This document shows, in pieces, positions 47,767-59,209 of a stretch of DNA of 64,000 nt. This DNA is from Epiperipatus broadwayi. Lineage: Eukaryota; Onychophora; Udeonychophora; Euonychophora; Peripatidae. The stretch's first letter is position 1. The number at the start of each line of letters is the position of its first letter. The position numbers were made by a program, and so were the translations under genes. The stretch is from contig JAQFVV010000013.1 of assembly GCA_028023455.1 (NCBI GenBank), positions 12,624,579 through 12,688,578 of the forward strand, in the 5' to 3' direction. The notes below the pieces were generated by a model that saw only the letters and a program-made list of their open reading frames with translations, did not search any database and was not told the DNA's origin.

Positions 47767-48415
47767 CATGAAACCATAGTTTACTATTAATTATATCCAT
47801 AGTTTAAAAAAAAAAAATTTTTTTAAATAAATTTTATGGAATATAACAATGAATAATCTCAATTATCAAAGGATATTATAATTATAATATGAAATCATAA
47901 AATGATGAATGATAAAATAAATAGAGACTGAAATTAAATAATTAAAATTTAAATAGATGAGTCAGTCGCTTAAAAACAATTTTAAAAGTAGGCATTAAAG
48001 TCATAACATATAAAAAGTAGGAAAAGTTAAATTACATTAAAAAGAAAAGATATAACATAAAATCCTATGACAAATAATCTCTTATTTAAATAAGGAATAT
48101 ATGAAGTTATAATTAAAATAAAACTAAATTTATGATTATGAGAAGTCAACCTAGAATATTTTATCTTAAAACTGATAATATTATGGAAAAAGGAATGCAT
48201 AAGCAAAATGAAATAGTTAGATAAGATATGGGGGATAATATTATAAGTAGTATGAATGAGGAAGAAAACATAGGTATATCTGGGGGGACTTCAATCATGT
48301 CTACGTACTAGAAACCAATAATACTCTAGATAAACCTATAGAAAAGGATACAAATGATAATGATTCATCATTAAATCTTCCTTTTAAATACAACATTAAG
48401 AATTACAATTATAAC

Positions 48416-50938
48416 ATGGAAAAATTTATTGGATATTTAAAAGGAAGATTTTTGGAAACATGTATGGACAATTCGGATTTAAAGAAGTGTATTGCTGTCA
48501 TTAATAAATGGATGAAGAATAAGTTGAAAGTTGTCAAGATAACATTGGACATTAAATTTTTAAGAAAGTGTTTGTTAAATAATGTAATACCTAAATTTAT
48601 TTCTTTAAAGAGATTTGTGAAGATTTTTGGGTATAAGTATGTATTAAAATGGAAGAAAATAATGTTGAAAAACGTTTTAAAATTGGCATATTAAAAAAAG
48701 GCTGAATTGTTAAATTTTGTTAGAGATATTTATGATAATTTAAAGAGATTAATTACAATTAAAGAGGAAGAGGAATTAAAAGATATTTTTATTAAAACGG
48801 TATATTTTTTTAAAAATAAGATCTTAGAAAGGCATTGTAAAAAATTTAATGATTTAATGCTTAAAAGTTGTGATAACAAAAATAAAGATAATTATTATGT
48901 ATTTGGTTGTAATAATAGAATGGAAAAAAAGAATTTTGTTATTAATTTAACTAATAATATTTTTAGTGATGAAGAGATGAATGTTTTAAAAAGGGGGTTG
49001 AATTATGTACCATTAAATAACTGTAATATTAAAAAGCAGATTATTGAAATTATGGCAAAAATGCAATTAATTGAATATAAATGTAATAAGATTAATGATA
49101 ATAATATGAATAAGGATTTTTTTATTTAATGAATTGAAATTTGGATTTAAAAATTTGGTATTTGAATTAAAAAATAAATATAATAGTAAAGAAAAGAGGA
49201 ATAATTGTAAGTTTAATGAATGGTATATTATTAAAAATATGCAGGATAAATATGGGGATTTATTATTTTTAAAAGGTGATAAAACATTGAGTGTGGTTAT
49301 TTTAAATAAGAGTGAATATAATACAAAAATGTTAAACTTATTAAAGGAAGAATGTTTTCTAAAAATTAATAAAGATGAAAGTATGTTAATGAATAAAAAG
49401 GTTAATAATATGTTAACTGTGTTGTATGAAAAAGGTTGTATGGAAAAATTAGTCATGCTTAAATTAAAAAGAATGGATATAAAGTGTGCAAAAATCTATG
49501 GTTTACCTAAAATACACAAGCTTGGTATTCCAATGAGGCCAATTATTAGTAGTTGTGATACTTATTACGAGAAAATTTCAAAGGGGGTGTATAATAATAT
49601 TTTTAAAAAATATATTATATTATTTGAAAAAAGTTGTGTTAATAATTTTATACAGTTTTTTAGTAAATTGAAAGTTTTTTTAGAAGGTAAGGTTTTTAAA
49701 AATTTGGTTTTTGTTAAGTTAGATATAGTTAGTATGTATACTAACATTGAACCGGAGGTTGCTATTTGTTGTTTTATGGATTTATATAATAAAGATAAAG
49801 GGGTAAAATTAAAAATTGAGGGTTTTCTTTTATATGAAATATTAGTGATTTGTTGTAGGGACTTTATTTTTAAATATGGGGATGAATTTTATTTAAGCAA
49901 AAAGAGGATTTAAGTATGGGTAATAGAATGAGTGGTTTTTTGGCAGGAATATATATGTATAAGTTTGAAGAGCAATTTTTTAATTATAATAGAAATAAAC
50001 CAATTTTTTATGTTAGATATGTTGATAACTATTTTATGGTTTTCAATGGTAATAAAAGAAATGCAGATAATTTTTTGAGTTATATTAATGGTAGAGTTGA
50101 AAAAATAAAATTTACTATGGAAAAAGAATATATTAATGTTATTGAATATATGGATGTTAGAATTTTTTTTAAAAAAAGATAGGAATGGTAGTGTTAGTAT
50201 AGACACATCTGTGTTTAGAAAAAAAACATTTTTTGGATTATCAAATAATTGGTTTTCAGATATTGATAATCATAGTAAAATTAATATTGTTAATAATAAA
50301 ATTATTAGGGCAATTAAGTTATGTTCAAATAGTAATTTGTTTGGGAATGAGATTGATATTATTAGGAATGAATGTTTTATGAATGATTATCTTAGGGGTG
50401 CAGTTAAACACTTGTTTTCTAATAAAAATATAAATAAAATAAGAAATAAAATGGGATTCGATAGGAGTAGGAAGAGAGATAGTATTATTTATGGTTTTAA
50501 TATATATAAAGATTTATTTATTAAAGTTAAGAAATTAGTTAAAATGATTAATAGGAAATATAATGTTTCAATTTGTCCAGTTTATAAAAGAAAGCAAGTT
50601 TAAATCTTTTAATCAATAATAATGGGGACTATAATAGGTTAGATATTATGAATTCAGTTTATTTGATAAAATGTTTGAATTGTTTTAAAAAGAATGTAGA
50701 AATGACATATGTTGGGACTAGTAAGAATAAATTAAAAACTAGATTAAAACAGCATTTAGGTGATAAAAATTCTGCTGTTTACATTCACATAAATAAATTT
50801 AAGCATGGGGATTTTGATATAAAGCCTTTGGAATGTATTAAGTCATATAATGAAAGGATGATAAAAAAAAGTATATACATTAATGAAATAAAACCAGAAT
50901 TAAATAGTATGTTAATAGATAAACAGAAAAGAAAATAA
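48416..50938 (+). pseudogene. Penelope-like element: reverse transcriptase with C-terminal GIY-YIG endonuclease
   Basis: Landmarks in order: VLKRGLNYVPL (N-terminal motif of the family, about 48990), LPKIHKLGIPMRPIISS (49505-49555), VKLDIVSMYTNIEP (first catalytic Asp, about 49720), MGNRMSGFLAGIYM (49916), YVRYVDNYF (50010-50035), YMDVRIFF (50150), SIDTSVFRK. The GIY-YIG domain is at 50648-50938 with VYLIKC, MTYVGTS, KTRLKQH and YINEIKPELN. The catalytic pair is DN instead of DD. There is one in-frame TAA (48692-48694) and four frameshifts (near 49117-49133, 49905, 50165-50180 and 50590), mostly at A or T runs. About 840 codons is a normal length for the family. A short frame from ATG 48230 (MGDNIISSMNEEE) may be the damaged start. 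Confidence 0.88.
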
Positions 50939-51167
50939 TAGGGTTTTTAATTAAATGTTTTAAAGGATATATATATATATAGATTTTTTTTTTTTTTTAA
51001 TAAAAGGAAATTGTTTCTCTTTGAGTTGTGTTTGTTGGTAATAGGAAAGGGGAGTGAGATAAGGTAAATTTTTGGTTATGAATATATTTTGTAATTTTTT
51101 AATTATTTATTTATGTTTATGGAATATGTTTTATTTGTTATATATATATATATTTTATTTTATTTTA

Positions 51168-51210
51168 GTGTGCCTTGAAAAAGACTATATAAAATAGTCG
51201 AAACGTTGGA
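51168..51210 (+). ncRNA. Hammerhead-like hairpin downstream of the Penelope ORF
   Basis: GCCTTGAAAAA, then a six-pair stem GACTAT/ATAGTC around ATAAA, then GAAACGTTGG. A helix followed directly by GAAAC, preceded by a CTGANGA-like strand, is the core layout of the hammerhead ribozymes reported in Penelope-like elements. Here the CTGATGA side is degenerate (CTTGAAAAA), so catalysis is doubtful. It lies about 230 bp after the endonuclease stop codon. Confidence 0.45.
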
Positions 51211-51738
51211 TTTTTTTTTTTTTTATGATTAGTCATATAAAAAACAAGTTTTAAAAAGAAGGAGTTAGTTTGTTTTATTTCTATATTTATCATGACTTTT
51301 TAATATTAAGTGGCCTCATTCATAAAGTTATATTAAGGGTAGACTTCCTACATATGAACAAATGTATAGTGGATTTTAAAAATAAAATAGTTAGGATAAT
51401 GGTGAAGTTATAGAAATGACATTAGATCTAATGTATAACTTAAATGAAATTAATTATATGATATACACCATACCTGAAACACTATTAAATAAAAAAAATT
51501 TGCTAAGTCAAATTTAACTAATCTTACAATAAACAGGAATTCCAATTGTCCATAATAGCAATATAATTATTATTAAATATAATAATTACAAATATTTTAA
51601 GATTAAGAATTAAAATCTGAAGCTGAGGGGAGATATAAATATGAAATGTAAGAATACATAAAATTATTCACATACATGTTAAATAAAAGATATTAAGAAT
51701 TAAAATTAAAAAAAACATTCAATTTATTTTAATCTCTT

Positions 51739-51752
51739 AAGCCGAGAGGAAA
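51739..51752 (+). other. Polypurine-tract-like sequence before the right LTR
   Basis: AAGCCGAGAGGAAA lies immediately before the start of the right LTR. A related CTGAGGGGAGATA occurs about 110 bp upstream. A purine tract at this junction is expected for plus-strand priming in LTR retrotransposons. Confidence 0.4.
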
Positions 51753-52630
51753 TATGAGAGTAAGTAAAACTATCATATAAACATTAATTTTTTTATATAG
51801 TTGTTTTAATAAAATTAAAACAAGTAAAAATAATTATTTTTCATTCATTTATATAAAACTATTATTTAAACTAATAAATTCATTAACCAAAATGTTGACA
51901 TAGCGATAACCTTAAGGTCAAGTCGCAGCCTAGCAACTAATACAAGGGAAATGAAATTAAATTCAATTATTGATTATTAATATAATAATTATAGAATGTA
52001 AAAATTGTGAAAACCAAATCATATATGTAGTACATGCTACTGGAAGTTGATTCTACTATAAATACTGAATTAGATAATTTATTGAAGAAATCTATCTTTT
52101 CTCGAAGTTCTAGCCATTATGTACAATAATTTTACTGTGTTCGAATATAGAATACATTTAAAAGATAGATTAATAATTTGAACTATTTGCTTATTGATAA
52201 GTTTTATTAGAAAATAAATTCTAATATCACTCAAATAGAAGAGTAAATAAATTACTCTTAATTAATATTATTCGTATTTTCAAAACGAAATTATATGTTT
52301 TATTAATGAGAAAAGCTTATAAAATTGTTCTAATTTGAAATTCTGAAACAGATAAATTTCTTCTGAAAACATTTATATACTTAAACCAAAATTAATTTTA
52401 AAAGATTATAACTATAGAAAAATGCATCGTGAGTAAAGACCACTTGTCATAGCATATAATGCTACTGTTTTAACCAAAGATAAATGTAATTACTTATTCC
52501 TACTGAAATGCCTAAAATTATATAAATTTCATCTATATAATTTAAATCAAACTCCAATTGATAGTGAAATCATTTGTGCAAGATGTCAACATCATGCAAG
52601 AAGAATGTTTTGGAACAACTGGATATCTTG

Positions 52631-54809
52631 TGTAACGGGCACAGACGTCGTTACATTGTTTTTTTATTAGTAAACATGAAAAAAATAAAAGTTCGCAAAT
52701 AAAACTTCTTTTTTTAAGAATTAAAAATTGAAAATTAAAATTCTATACTAAACTCGTATCTATATAAAATCGCACAGATGAAAAAAATTATTAAAATAAA
52801 ACTTTATTAAAAATAGAAAAGGTATTATAAAAGCAAAAACTTAAAAAAGATTTAGAGATAAAAATATATCTTTAAGTTTGAAAACAAATTAATTAATGTT
52901 ATTGAAAAATGGGAATGATTATTTTAATTAGTCAATGTAAACTAGCCTTGGGCATTTAAATGTATAAGCAATGGTCAGATAGGAGAGAAAAACAATGGAA
53001 TCGGACCTCAGCGAAAGGACCATCACACTGATGACGTAATGTCAACTGAATCCTTAAAATTAATATAAAAGGAAAAGTTTGCAAATGATTGAGTTAGTTA
53101 TTAAGAGATGACAGATATGTTTTAGTGCGGAGTGAAGGAGAAGGGATTGAAAGACGCACTTTCAATTCCTTCAGTTGTTAAAAAAATGAAACATTGTTTT
53201 CCAATATTGCAGACCACAGGACATCAAGGCCCGGAAGAATACCATCAACTATAAAGAACCAACGATTAACTGCATACCAATCTCCTTATGACTTCGTGGG
53301 AATTAACACCTTCCATCACAAAAAAATCAGAGACTACAGACATTTTTCAAAATCATAAGAACTTTATATTCATTTGAAAACATTAAGAACTTTAAAATAT
53401 AAACTTTCTCCATATTTAAAAAAAAAATAGAAATAGATTCCTATCTGACCAAACTAAATTATTTATTAATTAGTTATAATTTTATTTGATGTATCTCTTT
53501 TTTGTAAAATCATTTCCATTTATTTTTTTTTGTTCTTTAAGTTTTATTTATGATTTTTGTTTTGCGATAAATTAAATTATATAAATGTTAAACTTAAGTC
53601 GGGCGTGAATGGCTATATAGATTTGTAAAGTTATATTAGGGGAGGGTAATCTTAGGTTATTTGTTTCGTAGTTGAATTGGGTCAATGGATTGGATATATT
53701 GGTGTAATTAGTAGATGTAGTATGAGGTTCGCTAAGGGCAGAATCGCTTTATATGCCACACACTTCCTTTTTGGCCTATGGAATGCGATTTGTAAGTCGG
53801 CAAAATGACCACAGTCCTTTCCTATGGAGTTTTTTTTTTATTGCTCTTCTTGTCAGATAGATGTAGTATTTCTATCGGACGAGAGGCAATTTCTTCTCTT
53901 AACCTTTTTGTGCTGCTGTATTTCGTATTACATTGAATGCATTGATATATCAGATGAATTGACGTTAGTTTGATTGCGAACTTTTGGCCTAAAGTTAAAT
54001 AAGGATAGAATATTTTCTTTCAAATGCAAATCTATGTAGTCTATTCATACTCGACACTCTAAATAAAAATGTATTAAATTTAAGTTGGGTATGGAAGTTG
54101 CATGGATTCGTTATCAGTTAATTATGTTTTTGGTTTTCATATTTGATCAAAATATATAGACATTCGGTAAATAATGATACCTTACAGTGAGTATCTAAAA
54201 TGTATTTATTCGGATGTCTTTTAAGTTATTGGTGTCACTGCGGTATCTTATGATGAATACCAGTGGGTTTCTTGTATTCCCTATGCAATTGACGGTATCA
54301 ATGATTTTATATTTTGATCGTTTATGTTTACTTTGAAATGTTTTTGGCCGTGTAATCTATGTAACCGATCTATACTCAACATTTATAAAACAAACTTTTA
54401 TAAATCCATCTGTGCGAACTTATAATAGTATAAAAATTAAAATGTAAATTAAAATCTAAAATAAAAGTTAGAAATAATGTTAAATGTTAAAGTAAACATG
54501 CTAAAATAATAATGTTAAATTTTATATATATGTGCGTAAATAAATGTTTGTATGTTAATTACTGGCAGTGGCTTATTTTATTCTTTTTTAAAAATTTATT
54601 CTTAGATAAGAATTTATTAAAAATGTAAATCTCTGCTATTCCACTGAGCTAGTGACAATGGGCTAACGACCGGAATCAAAATATATATAAAAAAAATTTT
54701 TTTTAACTTACATATCTGCCTACTTTATAAATTTTTCTAGGTTCAAAGGCCTAGATGGCACCCTTGTAGTGCAAATTACGGTAAGTAGCTCTTTCTACAG
54801 ATCGTTATA
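52631..54809 (+). mobile_element. Nested insertion D, 2179 bp, TSD CTTG
   Basis: The insertion is delimited by comparison with the uninterrupted left LTR (GGATATCTTGATTGCC). CTTG flanks it at 52627-52630 and 54810-54813. It begins TGTAACGGGCACAG and ends GATCGTTATA, so the ends are short inverted repeats (TGTAACG against CGTTATA). TATAAAAG is at 53064; a leader follows with a good acceptor, TTTTCCAATATTGCAG, ending near 53213. GC-richer DNA lies at 53590-54400. No coding frame of any length is present. TG-type ends and a 4-bp duplication suggest a solo LTR of a family related to units A, B and C. Confidence 0.75.
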
Positions 54810-56524
54810 CTTGATTGCCTCTGCGATGATTAATGACCAAAAAATAAAGAATTTTATTTTTAACAAACATTACTTCGCAAAGATGGAAATGAATAGGACA
54901 CTAATATAAACTTTTATTATATCACTGAAACAATTAGATGTTTCACTTATTATATTCTATAATAGTGTATTTCGTTTCACTCAGATTGCGTGTGTTTCTT
55001 TAATTTAAAACTTTGAGTGTGCTTGTAATATTGCCGAGTATGTGTGTGTATAATCGCCTTATTAATTATAATATGAAAATACAGTCTTAAATATTTATAT
55101 ACACGCATATTCATTTACGTTTGTTAAAACTGAATTAAACATAAGGGTGTGTAGCTAGAATTTATGTATATAACAAAATAATAAGTTTAAATTTATAAAA
55201 CTGTTTATTTAAGTTTCAATATTCATTTTAAATAATTTTCAAGTCTATTGTTTGTTAAAATTACACAAGCTGTAATTTTGTTTACGAGTTTTAACATTTC
55301 GTCTAAAAATAATCTTTTGGCTGAAACTTGACCCATTTAAAATTATAACTAAGACCAATTATAAAATTCAGTCAGGCATAAATTCATACTAAGTGCTTTT
55401 GCAAAACTCTAGGGAATATATCCTTTGGCTCTGGATGAAGCTATCATGCAAATTGGAATAATAGAGCTTTTAAGACCAGATTTAACTATAGTAAATATTA
55501 AAAACTATATGGAAATTTAGTTAAAGGCAGAGTTCGAACCAGTAAACAAGTGATGTGGCAAGAGTAAAAAGGGGGAGGGACCTACTGTCAAATATAAAAA
55601 AGGCTTGTAGTAGCCATCAAGCAGTGGTTGTTGCTGCTGAAAAATTGTTGTTGTTGCTACTGATATATTTCCTGATAGACCAGTGCCCAAAAATAATAAA
55701 AAAAAAGTCGTTCCTGCATTAATTTAGCAAGCTGAATTCTAGAAAACCATTACCAAAGCTGTCCAAATGAGGACCGTCAGCTAGAGGACAATAGACAGCT
55801 GTCTATTTGTCCCAGACCACTGCTACAGATGAGAGAAAACATCAACCTCAACCCAAGCCCATTCCAGTGATGGAGAAGTTACATCTGTAATACCAAAGAG
55901 CTCCTGATCAAAGTGATGGAGGAAAGTTGCCACCTAAGTAAATTTCCCAGCTGCATCCAGACTCAAACCTAGAAAAGCCACAGCCGATTTAACAAAGAGA
56001 AGATGCATAAGAAAGATGCTTTGAAAGACTCACTACCAAGATTACTGGTAAAATCATTCTGCAGAATACGTAATTTCATAACTAAACTCATTCTAAATGA
56101 AAAGCTAGCTAAACTCGTCAAATCTCATATTTAATTAGATCATTTAAATGTTAAATTAAACTGTTTATATTAAATTCATTTTAAAGCTTAGAGCACTCTC
56201 AAAATTCTCGCTTGATCATTAATATTTTAAGTAAGCATAAATATTTAGTTTCTATAAAACCATTTCAAACAAATTCTCATTTCTAAATTATAACTTTATT
56301 GATTGTTTCTGCAATTTATTCTTATGCCATCTATCTTTAGTTTTAACTTCATGTTTATTAATTTATGCTATGTTCATCAGAACAGAGTTTGTAGGTTAAT
56401 AATTATCGAAGGCGCGATTAAGCACATTCTTATTATATCAGATTATTGTAATATAAAGAATATAGGCAAAACACTCTTCTGAAATCAAACTATTATTTAC
56501 GCTAGAGTGAATCAGTTACTTATA

Positions 56525-56810
56525 ATGCCCAAAATAAGTTATTTAAAACGCATCTTTTGTGCAGTTTATTTAAAATGAAAATATTTTGCACAAGTTATTT
56601 AAAATGTATATTTTACATATGTTATTTAAAACGCATATTTTGTGTATGTTATTTAAAAACATATTTGCGTAAGTTACTTGAAATGGATATTTTACGAGTT
56701 ATTTAAAATTAATATATGAGTAACTTATTTAAGAATCAATATTTTGCATGAGCTATTTAAGAATCCATATTTGACGTAGATTATTTAAAAATCAGTTTGT
56801 TTGATATTAG
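56525..56810. repeat. Minisatellite, about 30-bp units
   Basis: About ten diverged units of the form GTTATTTAAAAYGCATATTT with a short variable tail, in direct orientation inside insertion E. Confidence 0.8.
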
Positions 56811-57596
56811 ATGTAAATTATACGACACATAATTAATGTTTCAAGTTCTACTAACTCTTTCAATTTTGCTATAACTCCATTTCATTAAAGATTAAGAAGA
56901 AGCTATACAGAAATCCTTAAATCATATGTGACTTAATAATCTCATTTATGAACTGACCAGTGGTAGTAGCACCGAAAGAAGCTAAGATTTTGGCGTAATT
57001 AAATTATGAAATATTAATTTAGCGTTGCAAATGTGTTGCTAGTTAGCATAAATATGTATCTCTCCTTGCTATACCTATAATGGCCTACACCAGGATTGTT
57101 TCCATGTCAAGTCACGCCTCGAAAGTTTAGGCAACTGTGACATTTATTTGTATTTGAAGAAACAAAACAAAGGGCTCGTAAGCCACTCTTTTGCTCACTT
57201 GAATAAAAAGGCCTCTTCGTATTATAGCAGGTAGCCCGGTTTAGGGAACCGTTTACTAGGTAATAAACTCAATTAAGAACATATTTGAGGTGCACTTATT
57301 CTGATACTATAGTTTATAACGCACTACACCTCAGTTCAGCTTCCCTAGAAAGTAACTTTGGCTTTTATCTGATTCAGAATCTGAATTAATGCATGTATCT
57401 GTGTAGCAATTATCTATAATATCACGCACATATCTTTATAGTTGAGTTTAAACTTAGTAAAATAATATAATCTCTATCGGTTACCAATAAATTGATCACT
57501 CTAACTATTACTGATTTCCACTATATAGAACATAGCATGAGTTATGATGTAGAAGATGGTATGGGCATATTAAAGACATAGACCAATTAAACATTT

Positions 57597-57770
57597 GTAA
57601 CCCTGAGTATTCACTCATCTGCGTGTGAGCACTATAATTTGCTTATTAAATCATTAGTAACCCTTAGTATTCACTCGCCTGCATGCGAGCATTCTAAATT
57701 GCTGCATTATATTTTATGTAACCCGGAGTATTCACTCACCTGCGTGTGAGCAAACTATACTCAATTTGTT
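57597..57770. repeat. Three direct repeats with 60-bp period
   Basis: Three units, each with GTAACCC, GAGTATTCACTC and a CCTGCGTGTGAGC or CCTGCATGCGAGC block. The block can form a small stem (CTCAC-CTGCGT-GTGAG in the third unit). Similar CCTGCATGC and CCTGCGTGC cores occur twice in unit A near 1890 and 2115. Confidence 0.85.
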
Positions 57771-58867
57771 TTGCTTTATAACTTATTGTTACATTAAATT
57801 TATGAAATATAAATTTATCTCAATCTCCATTCTTGCTCATTACTTTATGAATCACTAGTTAAGTTATATAATATCATGTGTTGGGGGAGGGGGGAATGTC
57901 TCATGTTTTACTGCTTTGCTATTGCTGGAATGTGAATGAAGAGATTTCGAGTGTAACTGCAGGCATGTCATTCACAATGAATTGACTAGGCATGAGTAAG
58001 AGAGTGGAGGTATGATCAGACATAGGATATTACTATCCCGACTTAGTCAGCTTTTGGTTCTCTAGCTCGGACTCTCAGTCTGTTGAGCAAATGTATAAAC
58101 CTGACCGTTACATCACGTCATCTTCGTGAATCGTCATGTCAAAATATTTAATTCTATTTCCTTTGTTATTAAAATCCTTCACAATTGGAATAATTCATTT
58201 AAGAAAAACTAAATGAAGAGGAATAGAATATCATGAAGTCAAATATTTTTTATTTTATATTTAATAAAATTTAGGTTTTCTATGAAAGAGACTTGACTGA
58301 GGTATAAAAGTAAACTTAATATGAAGATGAGAGTTTATTATTCTTCATATTTGGATTTATTCATGACATGACAGAACTTTGTTGTTACTAACTTAATTAA
58401 TATGATTTTTTTTTTTTGATATTAGTTGTGTAAATGATTAATATCTTGTATAAAAGATCTTATATTTCTTAATGATGACTATACATAGGAACAATCTCAT
58501 GAAGTTGGAATTCTCTCATATGGATTATATCATATAATATTACTATTTATCTGTATATGAATTAAATCAAGATTAGCTAGTTTAGCATTTTTATAAATTA
58601 TAAAATTCGTTTATTATATTATAAATTATTAGAATCTATTCATGTTATAAGATACATATCTACTATGGGAATATGGGAAGGTAATAATTATTTGATATTA
58701 TAAAATAATAGAGATGTAAATAAAACACTTATGATAATTTTTTTTTTTTGTTATAATAAATAAATTTGAATTGTTATTCGTAATAAATATTGTTAAAAAT
58801 TTATTTTAAATTTAAAGAAGTTTCTAATTTATTTAATTTATTTATTCATTTTACGAAACAAAGTAAA

Positions 58868-59209
58868 TTTAACTGAGAGAGTGCAAACCTCTCAATTGAG
58901 CGCTTAGCCAATCAGATCACAAATACTGAGACAGAGAATTTAACAAAAAAAGAGTGGTTCCACTCTCTTCTTTACTTGACTTTCTATATATTCAAGCCAG
59001 TCCAAAGTACTTAAATCTAAAAGCGTGAATCTTAAATATCTTCACACTCAATTCACTGAGTTCTAATTATAAACATACAGCGTGAAATCTTTCGATTTAC
59101 TATGCAGTACTTTTTTGATGTTATAACTTGCAGCAATATATGTAAATAATATTTATTTTACAAAGCGCAGATGGTACTGAAATTAAACTGAGAGAGTGCA
59201 AACCTCTCA
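58868..59209. mobile_element. 342-bp insertion with repeated palindromic ends, TSD AGTAAA
   Basis: Absent from the left LTR, where the site reads AGCAAA once. AGTAAA flanks the insert (58862-58867 and 59210-59215). The same 25-bp segment, with the core TGAGAGAGTGCAAACCTCTC, lies at both ends (58871-58895 and 59186-59210) in direct orientation. It is itself a near palindrome, so the ends also look inverted. No ORF. The class is not recognised. Confidence 0.65.

Larger units (their letters stand above)
54926..58112 (+). mobile_element. Nested insertion E, 3187 bp, TSD TCAC
   Basis: Delimited by comparison with the left LTR. TCAC flanks it (54922-54925 and 58113-58116). It begins TGAAACAATTAGATG and ends CTGACCGTTACA, the same end as unit A. 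A TATAAAAA box at 55593 precedes a leader of about 450 bp that is richer in G and C (55600-56060). A minisatellite lies at 56525-56810 and three 60-bp repeats at 57597-57770. No ORF or transposition protein was found. Interpretation as a large solo LTR is an inference; a non-autonomous element of another class is possible. Confidence 0.7.

Noticed and set aside
48692-50600. Programmed frameshifting in the Penelope ORF
   Set aside because: Four shifts plus a stop, mostly at simple A or T runs in different directions, and a changed catalytic pair point to decay rather than programmed recoding.
57597-57770. CRISPR-like array
   Set aside because: Only three diverged repeats in an animal transposon, with no unique equal-length spacers.
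54926-58112. Insertion E as a complete small LTR retrotransposon with its own 3' LTR after the purine tract at 57882-57898
   Set aside because: The sequence after the purine tract (TGTCTCATG) is not repeated at the 5' end of E.
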